Position numbers and translations under genes: made by a program
Source of the DNA: Physcomitrium patens
Lineage: Eukaryota; Streptophyta; Bryopsida; Funariales; Funariaceae
Reading direction: 5' to 3'
Length of the DNA stretch: 64,000 nt
Assembly: GCF_000002425.4 (NCBI RefSeq)
Contig: NC_037254.1
Location: 16,436,643 to 16,500,642 of the forward strand
In this document: one piece after another, positions 1 to 12,773 of the stretch
How positions within the stretch are numbered: position 1 is the first letter of the stretch
How the letters are laid out: every line of letters starts with the position of its first letter
The notes under the pieces: generated by a model
The model's input: the letters and a program-made list of their open reading frames with translations, nothing else
What the model was told of the DNA's origin: nothing
The model's database searches: none

Positions 1-520
1 ATAAAATAGAAAAAAACACATGAATTGTGATTGGTAACAAAATCACTTAATTAAATAGAAACAAATAGAAGTGAGTAAAAGTAGGTATAAAACTATTAGA
101 TAGATAGTATACATTTTTTAAATTAATAAATTTTATTAGATGAAAAATAAATCTATAGATTCTTCTAAATGTGCCATGTACTTATAGGAATGTTTTTTTT
201 AAAAAAAAACTCTAATATAAAATTAATCTAAAAATTAGACACTTTAATTACAATTTTAATAGTCCTTGCAAAATTTTAACATGGCCTTCTTAATGGCTAG
301 TATATATCGAAGAAGACTAAAGTCTTTTTCAATCTTATTAATCAATTCTTTTATTTTAGTTGTAATTTAAGACTCTATGATTTTTTTGTAGTTAAAAATA
401 TTCTTTCTAATTTTATTCTATCTCATAAAATTATTCTTTTTGTTGTTACCAATTATGTATGAATAAATTTTTTATTATTTTTTTTAAAAAAATTAATTAT
501 TTAGAAATTAAATAAAAGTA

Positions 521-527
<7 letters not shown>

Positions 528-560
<33 letters not shown>
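528..560. repeat. (TA)n microsatellite in the left arm
   Basis: A dinucleotide tract whose partner in the other arm is at 34651-34682. The left tract is about 6 bp longer. A second pair (2207-2232 and about 32976-33008) differs in the opposite sense. These tracts account for most of the length difference between the arms. Confidence 0.9.
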
Positions 561-563
<3 letters not shown>

Positions 564-1268
564 ATTAAAGCATCAAAGTACTTTGAAAGTTAAAAATTAT
601 TCTTTTGAAAGTGATATTTTTTTTATTCCAAATTTTAAAAGAAATTTTTAGATTTTTATAAATATAATATTAATTATTAGAATAAAAAATTATAATATAT
701 GAGAAAAAATAAATAAATCCATTAGTTCTTGTAATATGATAGTTATATTTATTAGTATATCTAATATTAGAGAATGCTAATAAAATACATATAAATGGCT
801 TTATTTTCTTTTAGGATTTTATAATTTCAAGTGAATTATATTTGTACAATTCTACTAAGTAGGGTAACAAAAACAAAATTTTCTAAAGAAATTTGATGGT
901 ATTGGATTTGAATTTTGAGCATTCATTAAAAATAAAAATCTTGTTATTAAACTCCAATCTATTAGGTATATAACTTAAGCATCTCAATTTTAGAATATTA
1001 TAATCTTATTTAAATAAAAATATTTTTTTAGGTTTTTTATATATTTTAAAATATACTATATTAGAAATTTCAGATTTGTTTTAATAATTTTAATCTATTT
1101 ATAAAGAAGATGATACAACTTATATATTGACTAGTAAAATTTAAGTTTTGTAACATAGAAATTGGTATATGTTTACATTTGCTTTATTTATTTATTTTTC
1201 ATTAAAAGAAAAAAATTAAGAATAAAAGAGTTCTTCATTTTGGAAGTTAGTTAAGAAAGAAAATTAAA

Positions 1269-1298
1269 ATAAATAAATAAATAAATAAATAAATAAAT
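1269..1298. repeat. (AAAT)n tetranucleotide tract
   Basis: About seven perfect AAAT units, mirrored by (ATTT)n near 33918-33947 in the other arm. Confidence 0.9.
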
Positions 1299-2205
1299 GC
1301 TATCTAATATACCTAGTACATTTATTTTATTTTATTTTTATTTTTTTCAAAAGGACATCAAAATTAGTTTTGAATTATATTAATGTTTAAAACAAAAGAT
1401 GTTAGGATAAAGAAATAAATGGAAAATAATTTCTAGAGAATAGGAAAGCCAATGAAAGAGAGTCAACATAGACTTTGGAAGAGGTTGTAATTTTTGAGTA
1501 GAAGAAAAAGAAAATAATCATTATTTTAGAAAATTATTATATCTAGATATAGAAGATAATCTTGAAAGTTAAAGGCTTTATATGAAGATGCTTTTCAATT
1601 TATTTTTTATTTTTTTTCCCTAGTTTTAATTGATGACTGCTTAAGAACAAAGATGGATAAGGTGAATTTATTTTTTTATTAAATGAGATCAATATAGAAA
1701 GATACAGGGGATTTATTTTTAGAAATAATGGTAGACTAATGAATAGAGATAATGGTAATGCCTCTTAAAAGAATATAACTACAATCCACCAGTTCATTGA
1801 AAATAGTTTATTTGAAAGAAAAAATAGTCTTTTTATTCATTATTTTCTCGGAATTACCTCTAATCAGACATAAGAAAATTTAGAAAATAACTTCTAATAG
1901 GGTCTAAGATTTTTTTGGCTTATACTTCATATCCTCAACTATTATTCTAAAATTATGATCATCTTCTTCTTCTCTCACTAAGAAGGCATAACCTCTAACA
2001 AATTCTATGTTGACACTCTGATCAAGGCTACACCTTTCTCATTCTGTTTTTCTCCATGAAGTAAAAAATTTACAATCACATGGATCATCATAGTTCTATC
2101 CTTTGTTGGAAATTATAACCATCTCCATTTACCATGCCTTTAATTATATGTCACTTGTTTTAAGCAATTTTCTCTATTATGCCTTGAAAATTATACGTAT
2201 TTATC

Positions 2206-2238
<33 letters not shown>

Positions 2239-2252
2239 TTTAAAGATGGAAC

Positions 2253-2522
2253 TATTGAGAATGTTTAGAAAGACACAAGAGTAGTAAGTAATATACATAT
2301 ACACAAGAGTAATAGTAAGTAATACATATAAGAGGGTTTCTAAAGAAAGAGAGCTTCACACATAAAAATCTATTGATTTGGTTGTGTCTCATATATAAGA
2401 AGAAAAAGGAAAGAGGATAAATAGTTCTTCTCCACTACATTCCAAATACTATAGCTATGGTATTTACTATAGTCTATAATAAATGTTATGGAGAGCACTG
2501 GCTACATTTAATGCTCTCAACA
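2253..2522 (-). repeat. copia-2 LTR, left-arm copy
   Basis: On the minus strand the LTR begins TGTTGAGAGC and ends TCTCAATA. It mirrors the 3' LTR at 32686-32955. It is the only LTR in this arm. Confidence 0.85.
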
Positions 2523-4052
2523 CTCTTCTTTGTTCATCATAATATTTGCATAATATAAAATTTATATAGAATTATGATCTATACTTTTTTGTGATCTCAC
2601 AAGATCAATAATTGTTGCCTCATTAAAACCTTATCTAGAAAAATCTTATTGTATTTATGGACAAAACCATAGATGAAGGAAAAAGAGTACAACATCATTT
2701 TCTTTAATTATTTAAAGAACTCATTAACTTTCTTATTCAAAAAAAATAAGTCACTACATATTAATACCATAAGTAAGTCGACGATGGTTGCACAATGAGA
2801 GAGCTTTGGTGAAGAAATTAGCAAGGTTATTTGTAGATTCAATTGTCTTAATTATAAGTGCTTGATCAATAATCAAGTCATGGGTATAACTAAAATATTT
2901 TTAATCAATATACTTTGTCTTGTCGCCTTTAATGAAACCAACTTGCATCTATGCAATACAAGCACTATTATCTTTATGCAAGATAGTTGGAGAATCATCA
3001 TATGAAAATCCACAGGTTGTTTGAATGAATTTATCAATTGATTGCAACCAAATACATTCTCGAGATGCTTCATGTAAGGCAATAATTTTTGCATGGTTAT
3101 ATGAAGTTGCAGTTATTGTTTGTTTCACTGATTTCGATGACATTGTGGCTCCATGTCTTAAATATACATATCCTGCATCACAATAATCAACCAATTTTGG
3201 ATATGTAGATTATGTATAGTATAATCCCAAGTCTTCAGTATCTTTTAAATAACGTAATAAATATTTGATGCCATTTTAATATTTTAGTATTGGACGTGTA
3301 TTATCTCGTATAAGAATACTAACTGTAAATGTAATATCTGGTCTTATAGATATAGTCAAATATAAAAGTGCTCCAACCACTACAAGGTATGGATATTGAT
3401 CTTCCAATATTCTTCTTCTTCTTTCTATGAACGATATGGATCATGACCATCATAACCACATCCAACCATTGGTGTGGACAATGAATAAGCATCAATCATA
3501 TTAAACCTTTGCAAGATTTGTCTAATATATATTAGTTGGTAGAAAAAAATGCTACCATTTATTAGATGCATAATCTAAAGACCAATATAGAAAGTTATAT
3601 TTTCTAGCATTTTCATCTCAAATTCACATATAAGTAGGTTAGTAGCTATAACACATGCAGATGTAGTGCCCATTAGGTTAAGATCATCAACATATACAGC
3701 GATGATGACAAAACCAGTTTTATCTCGTTTTATAAATAAACAAGGGATTAGTGGATCACTTACAAACTTATTTGTAATTAAATAATCTCAAAGATGTTGG
3801 TACCACATGTGTCTAGATTGTTTTAAACCATACAAGGCCTTACATAATTTAATACCATGATATTATCTTGGAGTAAGTCCATTTGGAGTTTGTGTTTATA
3901 AGATAGGTGGAACTTTCATATAAATATTTGCATCAAGAGAACCATATAGATATGCACTTACTACATACATCAGATACATCTCAAGGGTGGCATGAATTGT
4001 CATTCTAATAATATATCAAAATTTTGAATTTTGGAAGGAAATAAAATAATTA
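2253..4052 (-). mobile_element. Truncated copy of copia-2 (RT, RNase H, 3' LTR)
   Basis: The minus strand carries the 3' third of a Ty1/copia element, identical in layout to 31156-32955. The reverse-transcriptase YVDD box lies near 3683-3698. An open RNase H stretch at 2949-3194 matches the corresponding 81-codon stretch at 32014-32259 residue for residue. The LTR ends at 2253. Several in-frame stops show that it is dead. Everything 5' of the RT (gag, protease, integrase, 5' LTR) is missing because the duplication breakpoint falls at 4052. Confidence 0.9.
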
Positions 4053-6394
4053 GGTTTTTTTATTTTTAGTTTAAAATCTTATGATAATACCTTAATATTT
4101 TGAAACTAGTACATCATTGGATTGTATAATTTATAATATATACTATAATATTTAAAATATACAAATAAATATTATTTACTTTAAAATTTTCAAAAAAACA
4201 AAAAAATAATAATTTTAAAATTTTAGAATCGTACATTAAAAAGAAATTTTTTGTTTATATTCTGTAAAATCAGGACATACTATCTGTTGTTGTCTAAATT
4301 ATATGTAAAACTTCCAATGCATTAAAACAAAAGTAAAGAATGTCTTTAAATACAATTTTTTTTTTCATATAGTAAAGATTGTATCACTTGATTCTTAGAT
4401 AATATTTACTTATAAGTATTCTATATAGTCTTCCAATTTTTTTCTTGTCTTTTAGTATAATTTTATGTTAGTTCAAAAAGATTTGTATTTTGAATTTAGT
4501 TTGGAATTTTTTATTTTTATTTTTAATAAAACTAATTCAAAAAATCTTAAAATTTTGTTGATAAAAAAAAATTAAACTTATAAACATTGAAATTATAGAT
4601 GGTTAAATTTTATTTTTTATTGATTTTACTTATAAAATCTTACTAATAAAAGTAGTGATATATAATTAAAAAATTATTAATATTGTTTTATACTATATAA
4701 TTCCTAAAAAATTATATTATTTTTTATTTATTATAATAAAAAAATTATCCATAAAGTAGATTAATTATTATATAATTTTTTATTTTATCTTAATTTTCTT
4801 AAAATTTCCCCAAAATTAAATATAGAAATTATACTGAAAAAAGTTAAACTTTTATTTCAGCAAAGGACTCTTTACAAATTGCAAAACTAGTAGATCTATT
4901 TTTATCTATATAAATATAAATTTATTATTAAATAAAGAATTACATCAGAAAATTTGAGAAATATAAGAAATACTCAAGTTTATTCAAAATAAGTATCAAT
5001 ATATTGTCAAGCTACCAACTTTATGATAGCACAATCAGCCCTCAATAAAGAATTTGTCTACTACTTAGATTAATTTTTAAATTGTTGCAATAGAAAAGGA
5101 CTAGATTAAAAACAAATCTTACCAAGAATAGTATTTGAGATCCAAAATCTTTTATAAGTATGCCAATTATTTGTATAGAGGAAAAAAAAAAAAGAAAAGA
5201 AAAAAGAAGGATCCTAGCAAATATATCTAGATTATTGTAGATTTAATAAATTGACCATTAAGAATTTTTATTTTTTTATCTTTGATATCAATGATTTCTA
5301 ATAAGTTATGTGATGCTAAAATCTATGCTAAAATGCATCAATTGTAAGCTTGCAATTTGATATATATTAAAAATAGAATAAAAAATAGAAGACTACATCG
5401 TAAAGTAGATCTGACCATTTTTAATGAAATGTCATGTCTTTGAGAAATACAAATATTTCAATTTTATTTTCAAAATTTAGAAGAATATAAACATATAAAC
5501 CTTATGTTACAAAACATTATAGATGTGAGAATATATGCTAAGATAAAATAATTTTTAATTTACATAATTAAAATAGATATTTAAGATACATTATTTGAAA
5601 TAAAAAAATTCAATTAGGTAAGGCTATTTTTATTTATTTATTTATATTTTATATTTATTTATATTCTCTATTAAATTTTTAAAAAAAAAATCTCATGTGT
5701 TATCGTGAACTAAAATAAATACCTACTAATTCGAAGTCTATTTTTGTTCACAAAAATTTCAACAACTTTGAATCAAGGTCCTCCTTAGTGTTGTTCTGTC
5801 CTAGTACTTTCTTCACCTTATTGTCTATGTACCCTTGTCTAATAGCAAATCTACAATTGCAACTGCCACCAATATAGATTGTAGTAAATACAAATGCCTT
5901 TAAAGTTTCCAATTCTTTTGGTATTTTGATTTATCACCTTATTAATTAGAATCTAATCTATGGCATGCACAACATTTCTCTTAATGAAAGCTTGATTAAA
6001 TATGTGATTTATTCAACTCATAATGAGTCAAATTTCTTCTCTAATATGTAATTTTTTTCTTTGAGTTGTTGTAGCTTCTACTTACCAAATGTTGACTTAG
6101 CTAAAACAACTACAATAGATCTGGCTACAATAGCAATAAGATAAGCCATTTGTAACCTTAGAAAAAAACGAAGACTTCTATTCTATCATGGATCAAGTAT
6201 ACAATGTTGCAACTCCTTTAATAAACAACACCTTTGAGCAGAGATCTCCTTCATTGATTTCCAAATATACTATATCAATGATATGAACAAAAAAATCTAA
6301 GCTTAGTAACAATATGATCAATACCAATTCAAAATCCAACTTTGATCTATGGTAAAGGAAGAATCCAAGATTACTAGCCGCTAATCACTAAGTC

Positions 6395-6419
6395 AAAAAA
6401 AAAAAAAAAAAAAAAAAAA
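6395..6419 (+). repeat. Poly(A) run of 25
   Basis: The first of three long plus-strand A runs within 1 kb (the others are at 6990-7016 and 7344-7376). Such runs can be tails of old LINE or SINE insertions. No reverse-transcriptase motif or Pol III box could be confirmed upstream, so the origin is open. Confidence 0.6.
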
Positions 6420-6989
6420 TAGAAAAGATCAAATCCAAGAATTGTTGACATCCTTCTTTACAATCACTGCTATTATAAATCTATTAAAAATAGAAAAAAT
6501 CTAAATAATGCCAATTACTGTGGCAATTATAAAATAACAATCTTCCATGGCACATTGCAATAATCAATATATAAGAACAAATCTGGACGTGATTAAAGTT
6601 TACCAAAGTATGTGGCCTTGTTGTAATCCTAGTCCTTGTCATAACTTGAGGACCATAAAAGAAGAGAGAAATAAGAACTAGATATGTCAACCATCAAAGA
6701 TAAATCAAAAACCATATACTATAGAGACTAAAAATTCTATGACTCTAAAATCTCAAATTAATAGAAATCACCTACACAAAAGCAAGCAATGTTGTTCCTT
6801 GCTTCTATATAAAGATTATGATGGAATCAAAGCAAAAGTTAAGATAAAAAAATATAGATTAAACTTAATCCAATCAATTCATAGCTTTAGAATTCAAAAC
6901 AAAGAAAAATAGAAGAGCTAAGGTTTGCATTGCACAAACTAGACTTATCACAAACTACCATCATGAACGGCTCTAATAGCTCTTTCTGC

Positions 6990-7016
6990 AAAAAAAAAAA
7001 AAAAAAAAAAAAAAAA
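6990..7016 (+). repeat. Poly(A) run of 27
   Basis: An uninterrupted A run following a more GC-balanced stretch (about 6900-6989). Possibly the tail of a retroposed sequence; no target duplication was identified. Confidence 0.6.
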
Positions 7017-7338
7017 TACTAACAGAAGACAACCGCCACCAACCATTAGTACACTAACCTTTAAAGTATAGAGATTAGAGCCAAAGATTTTGCAAGAGCG
7101 CCATTGCTATAGAGCTTACTCTTGAAAAGACCACATTGTCAAACCAAATTAGATTCCACAATAATGACACAACCTTGGTGACTCAATTGAGCTTGCTTAA
7201 TTATTTTTAGACAATTGTACCAAAGGATAGGAATAAATACATAACTATCAACGTATTTATTGCCAAATAATCCAAATCAAAAGAAATGTATTACAACATT
7301 GCCGCAACTTGTAGCTATCAAAAATACCTTAAATAGTA

Positions 7339-7343
<5 letters not shown>

Positions 7344-7376
<33 letters not shown>
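7344..7376 (+). repeat. Poly(A) run of 33
   Basis: The longest A run in the window. A short open frame crosses it as poly-lysine, which is an artefact of the homopolymer and not a gene. Confidence 0.6.
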
Positions 7377-7380
<4 letters not shown>

Positions 7381-8884
7381 TGCTATCGCAATTTATGGAG
7401 CTTCATTGCATTACAAAAACAATAAAAAAAAGAAAAAGAGTCTAGGATTGCTTTGGACCTCTATTCATGCCCCTCCTAATTTTGAGGACTAATTTCATCC
7501 ACTTGAATGCAAAGGCTTAATATATGCCTTTGATATTTAGGCAATTTAATACTTGGATATACTTAATCTAATCTTGTATATTTGTATACCATATATGGCC
7601 ATGTATAGTATATCTTATATATAATAATATATAGCATACATTTTATCCAATCATATATTGACTATATTCAAATAGTATTTTGATTATATTCAAACCATCT
7701 TATATCATCTCCGTATTATATTCATAACTTGTATTAGTACTCTATTGTGTCCTATATGACATTTCTTATACTATATATTACATGATAAACCATATAGTAT
7801 ATACTATATAGTATTTGGACATAGATTATATTAAAACTTTGACTATTTTAGATTCTTTTTAGATGCTTTAAAGATATGGAAAGTATTTTAAGTTGATGCA
7901 TCTAAGATATCTTCTAAAATTAGAATTCTCTATTAGAATTATTATACTTTATTATATTTTATCTATTAATCCTATTTTATTTTTATCTAGCATCCTCTAC
8001 ACTAATCTTCAACTAAAAATAACCAATTGATACTCTAATTGACTCCTTTTATCCTAAAACAATCCATGAGTAAATTTGATGAGTCACAATTATTATTAGA
8101 TCATAATAATTAACTTACAAAAATGTATTAAAAAAAAGAATAAATATTTTAAATGATTTAAATAAAAATAGTGTAACTTTTATTTTAAGCTATTCAAATA
8201 TATTAAAGATATTTTTTATATAAATAGATTTCATCAACCTTTATATTTTGTGTAATTTTATTACAAATAACTACAAATATTTGACTTTACAATCTTATTT
8301 GAAATTTATTTTTTTAGTATTAAAAATGATTTAAAATGTTATTATTAATAGTAGAGATTATTTTGAAAACAATTGTCATAATATAGAAGATACTTTTGAT
8401 CCAATCATAGTTTACATTAATAAAAGAAAATCAAATTATTATTGTTAGTATGTGTCTTCAATCATAACTATTCTATAATAAAAAAAATATGTAAATAAAG
8501 TATTCAAGAAATATTTATAATATATTATTAATTATCATCTATCACGAACATATATAATTATTAAGATAAAAAACATTTGCTAAAAGATAAATAAAGATAT
8601 TGAGGTTTTATTTATTGTGATTCATGTCCTTAATATCACTAAGAAAACAAATTAACTCTCTTAATATCAGTTTAAATCATATTTACTAATATGATATATT
8701 TATCTACTTAAAAAATAAAATGATTATTTTATTAAATAGAGTTATTTTCTATAATTTGATATTTTTCAATATAAAAATAAATTAATTTTAAACATAAAAA
8801 AATTATAAATAAGATAAAAATTAATTTATCTTTCATATAATAAAAAATATATAAAATTATGATACATTTAGATACAAAAAATTA

Positions 8885-8887
<3 letters not shown>

Positions 8888-8966
<79 letters not shown>
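8888..8966. repeat. Compound (TA)n(GA)n microsatellite
   Basis: About 33 bp of TA units pass directly into about 46 bp of GA units without interruption. Confidence 0.95.
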
Positions 8967-8969
<3 letters not shown>

Positions 8970-10980
8970 TAATAACTTTCATTTAAAGTTTGGTTATAAT
9001 TATTTTTTCATGACATCTACACTAATCAATCTTATATAATATTAGATTATTAAAGATTTAGATTAATTATTATTTAAAAAATAGATTATTTTAATTTTAT
9101 ACTGATTATAATTACCAAACTTAATAAAAATATATTATTTTCATTTTTATATTTTTTATTAAATACTATTTAATATTTAATATATTAAAAAAATCACTAC
9201 TATTTTTAATTAAAATAATTAAAAATTAAGAATTTAGTATGAAATAACTCTCAAATTTAAAGCAATGCCAAAATAAATTATAATTTCTTGTATATTAAAA
9301 TAGATATGAATTTAATGAGCTCATATAAAAGTCTTTCATAATATTAGTTTTTTTATTTTTACTTTTATTTTTATAAATAGAATCTATCAAAAATAAGAAA
9401 AAAACATGAAGAATAAGGTACTATAAACTAAAAAGAAAAAATTGGAAAAAAACCAATACTTAAAGCTTCTTTTTAAAATAATGAATCATTAGCAAAAAAA
9501 TTATTTTTAAAAATTATCTTTTATATAATTCCTTGAGGAATCATCTAAATCATTTTAATATTTATAATATAAAAACTAAAATATTTATCTTTAAAATAGA
9601 TATATCTTTCTTTATAAAGATAATAAGATATAATGTATGTAGAACCACAACCTTAGAAGAAAGTTTCAATGCTTGGTAATAGTATTAAAGGTAGTTATTT
9701 CATTTTTTGCTATTTCAAACATATTATTTAAAATAATTTTAAAATCTATAAAAATATTAAATAATTGAATTTTTTTCTATCAAAGTACAAGACATTATTT
9801 ATGGCTCAAATGACCAATTAATATTATTTGTAGAAAACACAAATTTAAGCTAATAGCAAATAATATTTGATGAATCTTAGAAAATTTCAACTAGTGAAAG
9901 AATTCAAACTTTATTTTTAGAATTATTTTTTTAGATAAATGAGTTATATAATAAATGATTATATTTCTTAATTAAATAGAAATAAACAAAAATAAGTAGA
10001 AATAACTTAAAATATAATAGTTAAAAAAATTTATATCTTCATTTAAAAAAATAGTCTTTAGGAATCTTCATCACAAATTTATTAATATTCAATATGTATA
10101 AAAAAGATTAAAATCATCTTAAATCTTACACAAGCCTTTTTTTAATCTAATCTTAGTTTAATGCTCTTTTATTTCTTTGTATCTAATAATAGTTAATTTA
10201 GTTCTTTCAATCTTTTCTTTATAATACTCCTTTATTTCTTTTATTTATTTATGTGAATAATAATTTTTTTTGAAAGTTGGTTTAGATCTTATCTTTGACA
10301 TAAAATTAAAGAAGCTGGTCAAATCATTCTACAATGTCTTTAATAACAAAAGAATTTGAATTACAAATAAATATTGAAAACATAAATTTATAATTGATAT
10401 CATACACAAAAATTAATATAAAAAGCTATTTTTTATTTCTTATATCTATATTACATAGAAAACTTTAAATTAAAAAAAAACACGCTATATCTTGATTTCT
10501 TTTAAATTAAGAAATTATTTAAATTAGATCCAAAGCATGCAAAGAGATTTAATATTTTGACTATTTTGCCACAAATAAACTTTTTAAATGCATAGAGAAC
10601 ACAAGATAATGTAAACTTATACAAAGTATTAATTTATATGCTTTTTAAGAAAATAAAATTAATTTTTTTCGAAAATTTGAAAATACTATCAATCTTAAAA
10701 AATTTAGAAAAAAAAGCACATGATAGAATGATATTTATATAAAATTTAAAATTTTTTCTTAGTAATGTAATCATATAAATAATAAAAAATTCTCAAGTAA
10801 AAGAATAAATTATATTTGTACATATGACATGTAGATTATATGTATATTTTTTTAATTTTTTTATAATAAAGACCTTAGATATTTTTAGATATTTATAATT
10901 AAATTAAAGAAATTAAAATAAAAAAATCTATTAAAAAATTACCTATATATATAGTCAATATTATCCTTCTTTTAATATTC

Positions 10981-11015
<35 letters not shown>

Positions 11016-11021
11016 GAATAA

Positions 11022-11308
11022 TATAAAAACATAGAAAGCATACTCTACACAAGTAAGTTAGGACCAACAAGGTTGCACTATAACAAATAGAGTTTGGTAT
11101 GAGATAATTCTTCCTATGCCAACCCTTTCTTTATATACTAGTACCAAGGTACCAAGTGCTACAATCCATATGGGATATCTCCTAGGACCAGCCCTCCCCT
11201 TGTACTCTAATGCACTATATACCAGCACCTAACCTTATGGAATACCCCTAACAACACTTATACTCTATTGACCATTAGCAACTACTTAAAGAGTTCTTTC
11301 CTTCATCA
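11022..11308 (-). repeat. copia-1 3' LTR
   Basis: The minus strand starts TGATGAAGGAAAG and ends CTATGTTTTTATA. The 5' LTR ends CTATGTTTCTACA, so the normal CA end has decayed by two C-to-T changes. A probable TATA box (TATATAAAG on the minus strand) is at 11130-11137. Confidence 0.93.
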
Positions 11309-11318
11309 CTCCCACTTT
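11309..11318 (-). other. copia-1 polypurine tract
   Basis: AAAGTGGGAG on the minus strand lies directly before the 3' LTR. This is the expected place and composition for the primer of plus-strand DNA synthesis. Confidence 0.8.
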
Positions 11319-11326
11319 GCTATTGG

Positions 11327-12180
11327 TCAATTACCTATCAATCCTAATGCCTTACTCAACTTGTTGTGTCTTTCTCTAACTAAGGCTTTTGATAATAAAT
11401 CAGCCAACATGTCTTTGGTTTCACAATACATCATATCAATAACCCCCATTTCTATCTTTTCTCTTATGAAATGATGCTGAATATCAATGTGTTTGGTTCT
11501 TCCATGATGCTTTGGATTCTTAGCAAAAATAAGACATCCTTGATTGTCACACCTCAATGGAGTGGCCTCCAATTGCACAAGTCCAATATCTTCCAATAAC
11601 AACCTCAACCAAATTGCCTCCATTGCTCCATGACTTGCTGCTATATACTCTGCCTCCATTGTGGACCTTGCAATGGTTGGTTGTCTCTTGCAATTCCAAG
11701 ATATGGGTCCCACTCCAACAAAGAATACATAGCCCGTTGTTGACCTTCTATCGTTTGCATCTCCAGCCCAATCCGCATCACAATATCCATGTATTGCAAT
11801 ATTATCTCCTCCAAGACATAGTTTGAGGTTCAAAGAGCCTTTCAAGTACCTCATGATTCTCTTGATGGTTGTCCAATGCATAGGACCTGATTTTGCCATG
11901 TATTGGCTTACAACACTTACCGCAAATACAAGATCCATCCTTGTACCTACCATTCCATACATGAATGAGCCTACTGCTGCCTTGTATGGTATGCCTTACA
12001 TTTGATACTCAACTTCAGCATACTCTTCATCCGTGAGCTTCATCAACTTCAAGTTGGCCTCCAAAGGAGTTCCAATGGACTTGCAATCTCCCATATTGAA
12101 TCGTTTCAACACTTCTTCAATGTACTTGCTTTGGCTCAATGTGATGGTCTTTGATTCTCTACTTCTTGTGAATTCCACAC
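11327..12180 (-). pseudogene. copia-1 RT end and RNase H
   Basis: This is the 3' end of copia-1 pol. From the minus-strand 5' side it has the end of the RT domain (about 12180-11999, with a KYIEEVLKRF-like segment), a stop at 11996-11998, then an open 211-codon stretch to 11327. That stretch carries RNase H motifs: YCDADWAGD, STMEAEYIAA, and a DNQG segment followed by HIDIQHHFIRE. It is cut off from the rest of pol by gypsy-1, whose insertion lies at 12181. It is conserved well enough to place family and frame, but it cannot be expressed as an RT-RNase H unit. Confidence 0.9.
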
Positions 12181-12732
12181 TGTCAAGGACAAAGACTCGA
12201 TGAGGAAAAATATACACCAAAAGGCTATCTCGATATAATAAGTCAAAATATAAACAAGTACGTATATTAAAAGGAAACTGGAATGGCTATTGCCACAAGA
12301 CAAGAAACTAAAGACTCTTGAACCTGGACTAGAAGCAAGAAAGGAGTTGACAAGAGTGAAGAAGCCTTCACTCTTGTCTCTATATATACTATCTAACTAG
12401 GGGCTACATGGCGACGTTCTATAGGACCTCTAATATGTGTTGACTTTGTAGGACACATGCCTTGACTTACAAGGCAAGTTTTTCTACGTGTGGGCCACAT
12501 AGTTAGCTTGATCTTCAAGCTAACAACATGTGTGGCACATGGCCAACTTGTTGACCACGTTTCTAATCCAAAAAGTCAATTAAAGACACCTATGAAGTAA
12601 AATCAACGTCTAGGAAGTTTCTAGGAAGCTTTTATATTAAATATTCTACAATTAACTTACTTTTATCTACTTTTACTTACTTCTACCTATTTCTATATGT
12701 AATTATTAGCTTACATGATTATGGCCGTGACA
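12181..12732 (-). repeat. gypsy-1 3' LTR
   Basis: The minus strand begins TGTCACGGCC and ends CCTTGACA, with 5-bp terminal inverted repeats TGTCA/TGACA. A TATA-like sequence lies at 12381-12388. Equal length to the 5' LTR, with no indels. Confidence 0.97.
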
Positions 12733-12746
12733 TTACCCTTCCTTCT
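12733..12746 (-). other. gypsy-1 polypurine tract
   Basis: AGAAGGAAGGGTAA on the minus strand abuts the 3' LTR. This is the expected plus-strand primer site. Confidence 0.85.
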
Positions 12747-12773
12747 AGAGACGAGTTCCACGAGGAGCGGTCA

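Larger units (their letters stand above)
1..4052. repeat. Left arm of a 4-kb inverted repeat
   Basis: This segment is the reverse complement of 31156-35207. Position x pairs with about 35208 minus x; the register slips by 6 bp between the two (TA)n tracts and then returns. By eye only scattered substitutions and microsatellite length differences separate the arms. The inner edge lies at 4050-4052, where homology stops after AATAATTA. The outer edge reaches position 1 or 2, so the repeat may continue outside the window. Reading outward from the inner edge, the arm holds the 3' part of a minus-strand copia element (2253-4052) and then 2.25 kb of AT-rich flank that matches the DNA downstream of copia-2. 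No intact gene is present. Confidence 0.95.
4053..11021. other. Gene-free AT-rich region
   Basis: About 7 kb with no ORF that resembles a gene and no recognisable transposon domain. It is strongly AT-rich. Slightly more complex sequence lies at about 5750-7500, where three long A runs occur. A compound (TA)n(GA)n tract and several short (TA)n tracts are the only other structure seen. Confidence 0.7.

Noticed and set aside
7260-7445. 61-codon frame with poly-lysine
   Set aside because: Created by the A run at 7344-7376.
11557-12005. Plus-strand frames over copia-1 RNase H
   Set aside because: Antisense shadow of the RNase H frame.
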